DNA from: Streptomyces sp. NRRL S-646
Lineage (GTDB): Bacteria; Actinomycetota; Actinomycetes; Streptomycetales; Streptomycetaceae
Direction: 5' to 3'
Assembly (NCBI RefSeq): GCF_000720765.1
Contig: NZ_JODC01000009.1
Coordinates: 434,001 to 498,000 of the forward strand
Length of the DNA: 64,000 nt
The position numbers were made by a program, and so were the translations under genes. Below the pieces are notes generated by a model. It saw only the letters and a program-made list of their open reading frames with translations, had not been told where the DNA came from and searched no databases. This document shows positions 26,690 through 34,380 of this stretch, piece by piece. Each line of letters starts with the position of its first letter. The first letter of the stretch is position 1.

Positions 26690-28147
26690 TCAGCGGGCGT
26701 TCCCCTTGGCGCCGCCTGCGCCCTTGGCCGGGGAGCGGCGGCGGCCCTGCTGGGCGGGGCGGCCGCGCCGTGCCCGCGGGGCGGGACCCCCCGTACGCGC
26801 CGGGCGGTTCTCCGCGGGCGGCGGGGTGAGGACGACGGGCACGCCCGACGGGGCCTGGGCGCCGGTGATACGGCCCAGTTCGGCCTCGCCCGAGCGGACC
26901 CGGGTGGTCCGCGGGGTGATCCCGGCGTCGGCCATGAGACGGGAGACCTCGCGGCGCTGGTGGGGCAGGACCAGCGTGACGACGGTGCCGGACTCGCCTG
27001 CGCGTGCGGTACGGCCGCCACGGTGCAGATAGTCCTTGTGGTCGCCGGGCGGGTCGACGTTGACGACGAGGTCGAGGTTGTCGACGTGGATGCCGCGCGC
27101 CGCCACGTTGGTGGCCACCAGCACGCTGACCTGGCCGTCCTTGAACTGGGCCAGGGTCCGGGTGCGCTGGTTCTGCGACTTGCCTCCGTGCAGCGCCGCC
27201 GCGCGCACGCCGACGGCCAGCAGCTTCTTGGCGAGCCGGTCCGCCGCGTGCTTGGTGTCCAGGAACATGATCACCCGCCCGTCGCGGGCGGCGATCTCGG
27301 TCGTGGTGGCGTGCTTGTCCTCGTCCTCCACGTGCAGCACGTGGTGGTCCATCGTGGTGACGGCGCCCGCGGACGGGTCCACGGAGTGGACGACGGGGTC
27401 GTGGAGATACGTGCGGACGAGACGGTCCACGTTGCGGTCCAGCGTCGCCGAGAACAGCAGCCGCTGACCGCCCGGGCGCACCTGGTCGAGCAGGGCGGTC
27501 ACCTGCGGCATGAAGCCCATGTCGGCCATCTGGTCGGCCTCGTCCAGCACCGTGATGGTGACGCGGTCCAGACGGCAGTCGCCTCGGTCTATGAGGTCCT
27601 TGAGCCGGCCGGGCGTCGCGACGACGACCTCGGCCCCGGCGCGCAGCGCGCTCGCCTGGCGGCCGATCGACAGCCCGCCGACCACGGTGGCGAGCCGCAG
27701 CCGCAGCGCGCGGGCGTACGGCGTGAGCGCGTCGTTGACCTGCTGGGCCAGTTCCCTGGTGGGTACGAGGACGAGGGCCAGCGGCTGACGGGGCTCGGCC
27801 CGCTGCCCTTCCATACGGGCCAGCAGGGCGAGGCCGAAGGCGAGCGTCTTGCCGGAGCCGGTGCGGCCGCGGCCCAGGACGTCGCGGCCGGCCAGGGAGT
27901 TCGGCAGCGTCGCGGCCTGGATCGGGAACGGTGCGGTGACGCCTTCGGCGCCAAGCGTCGCCAACAGACGCTCCGGCATGTCGAGTTCGGAGAAGTCCTC
28001 GACGGGCGGCAGCGCCGGGGTGACGGTGACGGGCAGTGCGAACTCACCGCCGGACGCGGCGGGGCGACCCCGACCCGTACGGGAACGGGTGGGTCTCGTG
28101 TTGGCGCGAGTGTTCGTGCGGGTGTTCGTGCGAGCTGTGCGGTTCAT
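26690..28147 (-). CDS. DEAD-box RNA helicase (first copy)
   Basis: A 485-residue ATP-dependent RNA helicase. After a repeat-rich basic N-terminus (TRTNTRANTRPTRS) come all family motifs: Q-motif PFPIQAATL, GRGRTGSGKT, PTRELAQQ, TPGRLKDLI, VLDEADQM, FSATL, VATNVAARGIHV and HRGGRTARAG. The C-terminus is Arg/Pro/Gly-rich and likely binds RNA. The ATG at 28147 begins MNRTARTN, matching the second copy (MNRTHKTR). It is 220 bases downstream of a cold-shock gene with a hairpin between, so it is likely cold-induced or expressed by readthrough. Confidence 0.92.
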   Translation of the reverse strand: MNRTARTNTRTNTRANTRPTRSRTGRGRPAASGGEFALPVTVTPALPPVEDFSELDMPERLLATLGAEGVTAPFPIQAATLPNSLAGRDVLGRGRTGSGKTLAFGLALLARMEGQRAEPRQPLALVLVPTRELAQQVNDALTPYARALRLRLATVVGGLSIGRQASALRAGAEVVVATPGRLKDLIDRGDCRLDRVTITVLDEADQMADMGFMPQVTALLDQVRPGGQRLLFSATLDRNVDRLVRTYLHDPVVHSVDPSAGAVTTMDHHVLHVEDEDKHATTTEIAARDGRVIMFLDTKHAADRLAKKLLAVGVRAAALHGGKSQNQRTRTLAQFKDGQVSVLVATNVAARGIHVDNLDLVVNVDPPGDHKDYLHRGGRTARAGESGTVVTLVLPHQRREVSRLMADAGITPRTTRVRSGEAELGRITGAQAPSGVPVVLTPPPAENRPARTGGPAPRARRGRPAQQGRRRSPAKGAGGAKGNAR

Positions 28148-28312
28148 GCGGGAACCTCCTCGATGCGGCACGTATCGAGGAATGCCTCCCGGCGGACGGA
28201 CCGCATGAGGATTCGCAAGAAGGAGCCGAAGAAACCGAAGGAAACGGATGAAGAATTCGAAGTGAAGGATGCGGCGGAGAAGCAGGTGGCGTGCGGAAAA
28301 ACGCAACGAGCC

Positions 28313-28341
28313 GGGGCCCGCACCCAAAGAGTGCGGGCCCC
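28313..28341 (-). terminator. Intercistronic hairpin between csp and helicase (first module)
   Basis: Perfect 11-bp stem, arms 28313-28323 and 28331-28341, seven-base loop, located 27 bases after the csp stop and about 165 bases before the helicase start. It would stop or attenuate transcription into the helicase gene. The second module has an equivalent structure with nearly the same stem sequence. Confidence 0.8.
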
Positions 28342-28367
28342 AGCCACGTAGTGCGTACGCGTCAGCG

Positions 28368-28571
28368 TCAGGCGGGAACGATGTTCTCGGCCTGCGGGCC
28401 CTTCTGGCCCTGCGTCACGTCGAAGGTCACCTTCTGGCCCTCCTGAAGCTCGCGGAAGCCGGAGGTGGCGATGTTCGAGTAGTGGGCGAACACGTCAGCG
28501 CCGCCACCGTCCTGCTCGATGAAGCCGAAGCCCTTTTCCGCGTTGAACCACTTCACGGTGCCAGATGCCAT
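28368..28571 (-). CDS. Cold-shock protein, CspA family (first copy)
   Basis: A 67-residue OB-fold RNA chaperone. RNP1 KGFGFIEQ and RNP2 VFAHYSNI are intact. It differs at about eight positions from the second copy at 50927. The leader upstream is long and partly conserved between both copies, as usual for cold-regulated csp mRNAs. Confidence 0.95.
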   Translation of the reverse strand: MASGTVKWFNAEKGFGFIEQDGGGADVFAHYSNIATSGFRELQEGQKVTFDVTQGQKGPQAENIVPA

Positions 28572-28733
28572 ATTGAATCTCCCTTGAGGGCAGTGCCCGG
28601 GTCCGCACCTTGCGGTCCCGGCGTCGCAGCAACGATTTACCCTCGGAACAAAAAAGAGCGCTCGTCGACGGAAGGTCGAAGAGCACTCAAAAGCCTCTGG
28701 TAACCAAAACTGCCACTTTTATCACGGTAGCAC
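28572..28733 (-). promoter_or_regulatory. Leader and promoter region of the first csp gene
   Basis: The segment 28696-28733 matches 51219-51257 upstream of the second csp gene: both read, on the plus strand, TCTGG-AACCA-A-CTGC-ACT and end in GTAGCAC. On the minus strand GTGCTACYGT gives a TANNNT-type -10 element at the far end, so the remaining 110-130 bases are probably a transcribed leader. An 8-base stem around 28650-28686 could form in it. Confidence 0.55.
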
Positions 28734-28767
28734 AGGTCGGGGCGCAACGCTGGGGTATAACCGGTCC

Positions 28768-29154
28768 ATGATCTATCACGTCGTGTCGAGCGCCGAGTGG
28801 AACGCCAGTCCCGACCGGCCCTACGCCCCGTCCTCCCTGGTCGAGGACGGTTTCGTCCACTGCTCCCCCGACGAGGCGAGCACGCTCAAAGTCGTCGACG
28901 CGTTCTACGGCAGCGCTCCCCGCCCGCTGCTCGTGCTGCTGCTCGACGAGGCACGGCTGACCGCGAAGTGCGTATGGGAGGCGGCGGATCCCGCGCCGCC
29001 GCCGGGAGTCGCCGAGGGCACCCTGTTCCCGCACGTGTTCGGACCCCTCGACCGCGAGGCGGTGGAGCGCGTCCTGGTGGTCCGGTGGAACGAGGAGGGG
29101 CGGGCGACGGGCCTGGAGGACGCACCGGGCGGGCAGACACCGGCTGACGGCTGA
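28768..29154 (+). CDS. DUF952 family protein
   Basis: A 128-residue cytoplasmic protein. MIYHVVSSAEWN at the start, DGFVHCSPDE and FPHVFGPLDREAV are the conserved DUF952 strings; the fold resembles glutathione S-transferase-like or ADP-ribosyl-binding domains, but no activity is proven. It is divergent from the csp gene. Confidence 0.85.
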   Translation: MIYHVVSSAEWNASPDRPYAPSSLVEDGFVHCSPDEASTLKVVDAFYGSAPRPLLVLLLDEARLTAKCVWEAADPAPPPGVAEGTLFPHVFGPLDREAVERVLVVRWNEEGRATGLEDAPGGQTPADG

Positions 29155-29331
29155 CGGGCCGCCCCACGGTCCCTCTATCACCCGCCGTACGCCTCTGACC
29201 AGCATGTCTGTCCTCCCGTTCAGGTTGCTTTCAGGCTCGGTCGAGCCTCGGGCAACTCGTGGACTGCAAGCGCCAAAACTCTGGCAAAGGGGCCTGTGGC
29301 GACGGCTGTTCGCCATGTCATCGTGCCTGCC

Positions 29332-30150
29332 ATGACGACAGATCACCTCACCCCCAACCGGCCCGCGCAGCCCTCGCGGCCGCCCGCGCAGCACGCGAGC
29401 CGCGTACGGCACGCGGCGAGCAAGGTGCCGGAGGTGACCGTCTACTTCTGGATCATCAAGGTGCTGACCACCGGCATGGGCGAGACGGCCTCCGACTGGC
29501 TGGCGCACCTGCTCGGCCCGATTCCCGCGGTGGGCGTCGGCGGCCTCGCGTTCGTGGCCGCCCTGGTGGTGCAGTTCGCCGTGCGCCGGTACGTCGCCTG
29601 GATCTACTGGACGGCGATCGTGGTGGTCAGCGTGTTCGGCACGATGGCTGCCGATGTGCTGCACGTCGGCCTCGGGGTGCCGTACCTGGTCTCGACGCCG
29701 TTCTTCATGGTGGCGCTGGCCGCCGTCTTCGCCCTCTGGTACCGCAGCGAGGGCACCCTCTCCATCCACAGCATCCACACCCGGCGCCGCGAGGCCTTCT
29801 ACTGGGCGGCGGTCCTCGCCACCTTCGCCCTCGGCACGGCCGCGGGCGACCTCACCGCCACGATCGGCCTCGGCTACCTCGGTTCGGCCGTCGTCTACGC
29901 CGCCGCCATCGCCGTACCGGCCGTCGCCCACCGCTGGAGCGGTCTGAACGCGGTGGCCGCCTTCTGGGCGGCGTACGTCATCACCCGTCCGCTCGGGGCC
30001 TCCGTCGCCGACTGGATGGCCGTGGGCCACGACCGGGGCGGGCTGGCCCTGGGGCTGGGCCCGGTCACCCTGTCCTGGACGGTCGCCATCCTCGGCTTCG
30101 TCGGCTACCTCGCGGTCTCGCGTACGGACGTCGGCGAGGCCACGGTCTGA
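29332..30150 (+). CDS. Polytopic membrane protein of the COG4705 type
   Basis: A 272-residue protein with a hydrophilic lead of about 35 residues and about eight membrane segments. VYFWIIKVLTTGMGETASDW and, in a related second half, GTAAGDL are characteristic of COG4705 membrane-anchored proteins, with an apparent internal duplication. I use the ATG at 29332; 29296 is also possible. The function is not established. Confidence 0.7.
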   Translation: MTTDHLTPNRPAQPSRPPAQHASRVRHAASKVPEVTVYFWIIKVLTTGMGETASDWLAHLLGPIPAVGVGGLAFVAALVVQFAVRRYVAWIYWTAIVVVSVFGTMAADVLHVGLGVPYLVSTPFFMVALAAVFALWYRSEGTLSIHSIHTRRREAFYWAAVLATFALGTAAGDLTATIGLGYLGSAVVYAAAIAVPAVAHRWSGLNAVAAFWAAYVITRPLGASVADWMAVGHDRGGLALGLGPVTLSWTVAILGFVGYLAVSRTDVGEATV

Positions 30151-30185
30151 GTCCGGCCGGCGCGTCGGTACGGCCGTAGAACCGG

Positions 30186-30635
30186 TCAGGCGGTGCGGCG
30201 GGGGAGCCCCCGCACCGCCAGTGCCGCGCACACCGCGGCCAGCGGCAGTTCCGCGCCGAACGCCATGGCCAGGGCCGAGAGTTGGTCCCCGCCCGGGGCC
30301 GCCGTCATCGTGTCGAACCAGGCGTCGACCACCAGCAGGGCCGCGGTGGCGGAGGCCGTGAGCGGGTGCAGATGGTGGCCGCGGGCGGTCAGCAGTCCCG
30401 TGGCGATCAGGCCCGTCGCCTCCAGGGCGTCCAGGCCCACCCAGGCGGTGTTCCAGTGCGCGGCGGTGGTCGTAGCGGGCAGGCCCTTCGCCAGGACGAC
30501 CAGCCAGGGCAGCAGGGCCAGGCCGCAGCCTACGAGGACGTGTTCCGGGCGGTACCGGAGGTACCGGCGGCGGCCCCTCGGGACGACCGGCCTGGCGGCG
30601 ACGACCTGCTCCTGACCGACGATCAGCATGCTCAT
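30186..30635 (-). CDS. Small four-segment membrane protein
   Basis: A 149-residue protein with four membrane segments; YRPEHVLVGCGLALLPW and HWNTAWVGLDALEATGL are strings I recall from a conserved actinobacterial family without known function. The ATG at 30635 follows GAGTCG. It is divergent from the histidine kinase gene with a palindrome between, and could be a target of that two-component system. Confidence 0.7.
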   Translation of the reverse strand: MSMLIVGQEQVVAARPVVPRGRRRYLRYRPEHVLVGCGLALLPWLVVLAKGLPATTTAAHWNTAWVGLDALEATGLIATGLLTARGHHLHPLTASATAALLVVDAWFDTMTAAPGGDQLSALAMAFGAELPLAAVCAALAVRGLPRRTA

Positions 30636-30726
30636 GGGATCCGACTCCTCGCGTTTCCGGCTCTCCTCCACGGCCTCCAGCCTTCGCCACACGGCGATCA
30701 CAGTCAGTAACCCAGCTGTCCGTTCC

Positions 30727-30750
30727 GGGGGTGGCACTAGTTGCACCCCC
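30727..30750. promoter_or_regulatory. 24-base imperfect palindrome before the histidine kinase gene
   Basis: Arms GGGGGTG and CACCCCC frame a core centred on ACTAGT. It is in the 169-base divergent region, 54 bases upstream of the kinase ATG, a suitable place for an operator of the encoded response regulator or another dimeric protein. Confidence 0.5.
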
Positions 30751-30804
30751 AGCCGGGCACACACACCATGGACCGCCGCTGACCTGGCACGTAGCGTTTT
30801 CCCA

Positions 30805-32055
30805 ATGCACACCGTCAACCTCCTGCAGAGGCTGCTCCTGCGACCGTTCCGAGGGACCGGACGCCAGACCGCCTTCCTCGCCACCGGCCTGCTCATCCAG
30901 TTCGGCGCCCTGGCTGTCATGGCCCTGCCGTGGACAGCCTTCAATCCGGTGTCGGCATGGGCGGTCCTGCTCCAGGTGGCCGTGGGGTTCGGCGCCGTCG
31001 TGCTCGCCGGGCCGCTGCTGACCCGGGCGCAGCACGCCCGCTTCCGCACCCGGCTGGGCGTGGACATCCCGTCGCCCCATGAGGGACGGCCGCCCCGGTT
31101 GCGCGCGTGGTTGCGGTCCCCGGCCGGGAGGCGGCAGCTCCTGTACCACCTGCTCGACGGGCCGCTCGTGTCCCTTGCGGCGATCTTGGTGCTGCTGACC
31201 TGGGCCGCCGCGGCCGCCGCCGCAACCACCTACGTGTGGATCTGGCTCGTATCGCTGGACTGGCGCGTCGGTCACCCCGGGTACTCGACCTGGGCGACGT
31301 ACCTCACGGCTGCCGGAATCGCCCTGCTCTACCTGGCGGCCTGGCTGTCCGCTGCCCTCACCCGGCTGGACACCCGCATCGCGACCGTCCTGCTCGGACC
31401 CAGCCGCGCCGAGCAACTGGAGCGCCGGGTCGAGGTGCTGACCGAGAGCCGGGCCGGACTCGTGGACGTCGTCGATGCCGAACGGCGGCGCATCGAACGG
31501 GACCTGCACGACGGCGCCCAGCAGCGGCTGGTCTCCCTGGCTGTGAATCTGGGGATCGCCAAGGCCACCCTGGGCGACCTGCACGAGGACGCCCGCCGCG
31601 TGATCGACGAGGCGCACCGCGAGGCGAAGGAGGCGATCGAGGAACTGAGCAGTCTGGTACGGGGGCTGCATCCCGCCGTCCTGGAGGACCGCGGCCTCGA
31701 CGCCGCGCTCTCCGGCCTCGCCGCCCGGGTGCCCGTCCCGGTCCGAGTGACGGTGGACCTGACGGCGCGACTGTCCCCGACGATCGAGTCCGTCGCCTAC
31801 TTCGTCGTCTCCGAAGCGCTGACGAACGTGGTGAAGCACGCCGAGGCGTCCGAAGCCGAGGTGACGGTGGAGCGGGCCGGGACGACCCTGCTGGTCGTCA
31901 TCCGTGACGACGGTGTGGGCGGTGCCCGACTCGGAGGCGGGACCGGCCTGTCGGGGCTGGCCAAGCGGGTCGCCTCGGTCGATGGGACGCTGGCGGTCGA
32001 CAGCCCCGCCGGGGGGCCGACCGTCATCACCGTGGAGCTGCCGTGCGTGCCGTGA
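30805..32055 (+). CDS. NarL-type sensor histidine kinase
   Basis: A 416-residue membrane kinase of the HisKA_3 class. Four membrane segments (about 25-45, 50-70, 117-150, 165-185), phosphoacceptor helix RRIERDLHDGAQQRL (His235), N-box SEALTNVVKHAEA, G-boxes DDGVGG and GTGLSGL. It overlaps the response regulator gene by 13 bases, so the two form an operon. The stimulus is unknown; short extracellular loops point to a membrane-linked signal. Confidence 0.92.
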   Translation: MHTVNLLQRLLLRPFRGTGRQTAFLATGLLIQFGALAVMALPWTAFNPVSAWAVLLQVAVGFGAVVLAGPLLTRAQHARFRTRLGVDIPSPHEGRPPRLRAWLRSPAGRRQLLYHLLDGPLVSLAAILVLLTWAAAAAAATTYVWIWLVSLDWRVGHPGYSTWATYLTAAGIALLYLAAWLSAALTRLDTRIATVLLGPSRAEQLERRVEVLTESRAGLVDVVDAERRRIERDLHDGAQQRLVSLAVNLGIAKATLGDLHEDARRVIDEAHREAKEAIEELSSLVRGLHPAVLEDRGLDAALSGLAARVPVPVRVTVDLTARLSPTIESVAYFVVSEALTNVVKHAEASEAEVTVERAGTTLLVVIRDDGVGGARLGGGTGLSGLAKRVASVDGTLAVDSPAGGPTVITVELPCVP

Positions 32056-32687
32056 TCGCCGAGGATTCCGTACTGCTCCGGATCGGTGTCGTCAGGGTCC
32101 TGGAGATGGCGGGCTTCGAGGTGGCCGCCGAAGTGGGCGACGCGGAGGCGCTGTTGGCGGCGGTGGAGGAGCACCGGCCGGACATCGTGGTGGTGGACGT
32201 CCGCATGCCCCCCGGCTTCACGGACGAAGGCGTACGGGCCGCGCTGGTCGTCAAACGCCAGTGGCCGAAGACCGCCGTACTGCTCCTCTCCCAGTACGTC
32301 GAGGAGCGGTACGCCACCGATCTGCTCTCGGCCCACACCTCCGGCATCGGCTACCTGCTCAAGCAACGGGTCGCGGATGTCGAGGAGTTCGCGGCCACCC
32401 TGCGCCGGGTGGCCGCGGGCGGCACCGCGCTCGACCCGCAGGTGGTCTCCCAGCTGCTGGTACGTCGCCACAGCGACCCGCTGGACCGGCTCACCCCCCG
32501 AGAACGCGAGGTCCTGGAACTGATGGCGGGCGGCCGCTCCAACGCGGGGATCGCCGAACAACTCGTCGTCAGCGAGAGCGCGGTGGCCAAGCACATCAAC
32601 AGCATCTTCGCCAAGCTGGACCTGCCGAAGGCGGACGCGGACCACCGGCGGGTCCTTGCGGTGCTGCACTTTCTCGGGGTGGCGTGA
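32043..32687 (+). CDS. LuxR/NarL family response regulator
   Basis: A 214-residue regulator. Receiver domain with acidic pocket EDS and phosphoacceptor Asp52 (VVVDVRMP), Ser and Lys at the usual switch positions (LLLSQY, YLLKQ), then a LuxR helix-turn-helix (LTPREREVLELMAGGRSN, VVSESAVAKHINSIF). The GTG start lies inside the kinase gene, giving coupling. Expected to bind near 30727 if autoregulated. Confidence 0.93.
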   Translation: MRAVIAEDSVLLRIGVVRVLEMAGFEVAAEVGDAEALLAAVEEHRPDIVVVDVRMPPGFTDEGVRAALVVKRQWPKTAVLLLSQYVEERYATDLLSAHTSGIGYLLKQRVADVEEFAATLRRVAAGGTALDPQVVSQLLVRRHSDPLDRLTPREREVLELMAGGRSNAGIAEQLVVSESAVAKHINSIFAKLDLPKADADHRRVLAVLHFLGVA

Positions 32688-32711
32688 GCGCCGAGCAGAC
32701 CGGCAACGCGA

Positions 32712-32738
32712 ACGGCCCGGGTGCGGAACCCGGGCCGT
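32712..32738. terminator. Bidirectional terminator
   Basis: ACGGCCCGGGT (32712-32722) pairs perfectly with 32728-32738 around loop GCGGA, between the response regulator gene and the convergent S53 peptidase gene. Confidence 0.85.
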
Positions 32739-32765
32739 CCGTGGCGTGTCAGAGATGCGGAGGTG

Positions 32766-34130
32766 TCAGCTGTGGCTGCTCGCCTTGGCGAGGGCCGGGA
32801 CGAACTTGAGGGCGTCCACCGTGCCGACGCCGGTGGCCATGTCGTAGCCGTTGACGGCCTTGTAGCCGGTCACGCCCTGGTAGGAGTTGTTCGTGCCGTC
32901 GTTGACGTCGACGATGCCGTTGGCCTTGGCGTTGTGGGCGTAGAGGCTGTACAGCGCCTTCTGGATGTTGCCCACCCGGTGGCCGGCGGCCTGGTCGGCG
33001 AGCGCGACGATGCCCGAGAAGATCGGGGTGGCCTCGCTGGTGCCGCCGGTGACGTCCCAGCCGACGGCGGTCGGGTCGTAGCTGGAGTAGATCCACGCGC
33101 CGCCGTTGACCGCGGCGGCCATCGAGATGTCCGGGGTGCCGCGTCGGGTGCCGACCTTGCTCTTCACGCCGTCCTGGAAGGACGGGCGGGTGAAGACGTG
33201 GGACTGGCCGCCACCGCCGGCGCCGAAGTCGTGCTCGGAGGCGTTGTAGACGCTGTCCGGCTTGACGCGGTCGCCCGCGTCGTTCAGGTGCAGCTCGGTG
33301 CCGCCGATCGAGGTGACCAGCGGGTCCGAGGAGGGCCAGGAGTTGACGCGCTTCTTGTAGTACGTCTTGCCGTCCAGCTTGAGGTCGGTCGCGCCGCCGT
33401 CACCGGAGGCCGCGAGGACGGTGACGTGCTTGCGGTTGGCGTCCTGGAAGGCGTACCGCAGCTTCTTGATGCTGGAGAAGTCGCCGTGGTCGAAGCCGGG
33501 GAAGGTGTTCTCCGTGGCGCCGAAGCTCTGGCTGATGACGTCGCCGACGCCCTGGTCGATCAGGTGCTTCTCGGCGTCCATCATCTCCGGCAGACCGGTG
33601 GTGCCCTCGGTCTCGGAGACCGCCGTCTCCACCAGGACGATCTTGGCGGCGGGTGCCACCGCGTGCGCCAGCTCGACGTCCAGGGTGGTCTCGCCGGCCC
33701 AGCCGGTCATGTCGGAGTTCTTGGGGTCGAAAGCGGGGACGTGACCCCACTTGACCACCTTCACCTTGGTGCTGGGCAGACCGAACTGGTGGCTGTAGAC
33801 GTCGAGGTCGTGCTGGACGGTGGGGGAACCGTACGAGTCGACGATGACGATGGTGCGGCCCTTGCCCGTGACGCCCTTGCGGTAGAGGGCGTTCAGGTCG
33901 TACGCCTTGCGGTACTGGAGCGGGGTGTAGCAGTTGATGTGCCACTTGGCCTGGCACTGCTCGCTGGTCAGCGGGCTGCTCACGTCGTGAGCCAGGGTGT
34001 GCCCGGCGACGGCCGGTACCGCCAGGGTGTGCGGTACGGCGGCGGGTGCGGCGGTCCCCAGAGCGGTGACCGCGAGGGCGGCGACGGACGTGGCAGCCGC
34101 GACGCCCAGCCCGATACGGGCTATGTGCAT
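32766..34130 (-). CDS. Secreted S53 family (sedolisin) peptidase, first copy
   Basis: A 454-residue exported acid serine peptidase. Signal peptide 1-32, then the catalytic domain directly: Glu147 and Asp151 in GETTLDVELAHAVAP, oxyanion Asp244 in ASGDGG and nucleophile Ser365 in GGTSEATP. The long N-terminal prosegment of kumamolisins (about 190 residues) is absent; only about 55 residues precede the core, so maturation must differ. I use the ATG at 34130, which begins the signal peptide. A second S53 gene is 2.5 kb away on the same strand. Confidence 0.88.
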   Translation of the reverse strand: MHIARIGLGVAAATSVAALAVTALGTAAPAAVPHTLAVPAVAGHTLAHDVSSPLTSEQCQAKWHINCYTPLQYRKAYDLNALYRKGVTGKGRTIVIVDSYGSPTVQHDLDVYSHQFGLPSTKVKVVKWGHVPAFDPKNSDMTGWAGETTLDVELAHAVAPAAKIVLVETAVSETEGTTGLPEMMDAEKHLIDQGVGDVISQSFGATENTFPGFDHGDFSSIKKLRYAFQDANRKHVTVLAASGDGGATDLKLDGKTYYKKRVNSWPSSDPLVTSIGGTELHLNDAGDRVKPDSVYNASEHDFGAGGGGQSHVFTRPSFQDGVKSKVGTRRGTPDISMAAAVNGGAWIYSSYDPTAVGWDVTGGTSEATPIFSGIVALADQAAGHRVGNIQKALYSLYAHNAKANGIVDVNDGTNNSYQGVTGYKAVNGYDMATGVGTVDALKFVPALAKASSHS

Positions 34131-34195
34131 GAATCCCCCTGGATTCGGAGTATCACGAAGTGGATTCGCGATCGCGATGGGTTCGCGAGGTGATC

Positions 34196-34218
34196 TCGGG
34201 CTCACGGAGTGAGCCCGA
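34196..34218. repeat. Perfect 10-bp inverted repeat
   Basis: TCGGGCTCAC (34196-34205) and its complement (34209-34218) enclose GGA. It lies 66 bases upstream of the S53 start and downstream of the XRE gene on the same strand, so it can end XRE transcription. Confidence 0.6.
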
Positions 34219-34300
34219 AGTGGTCTACGCGCATCTCATCGAACGAGTCATGCACTGTTCAAGACCGTTGAATCGACGATGCCGAACCCTTTACCTCCGG

Positions 34301-34380
34301 ATTGACCGTCAACTCTCCCGATTGACCGTCAGCTTTCCCGTTTGCGGGTTATTTCTTCGATTTGATGGTCAGTTGTCCCG
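34301..34380. repeat. 20-base tandem repeat downstream of the XRE gene
   Basis: ATTGACCGTCAACTCTCCCG (34301-34320) and ATTGACCGTCAGCTTTCCCG (34321-34340) are followed, after one decayed unit, by TTTGATGGTCAGTTGTCCCG (34361-34380), all in one 20-base register. The last unit covers the stop codon of the XRE gene. The region is richer in A+T than its surroundings. No function is evident. Confidence 0.75.

Noticed and set aside
34301..34380. CRISPR-like or iteron origin
   Set aside because: Only about three to four 20-base units without spacers and no replication gene nearby.
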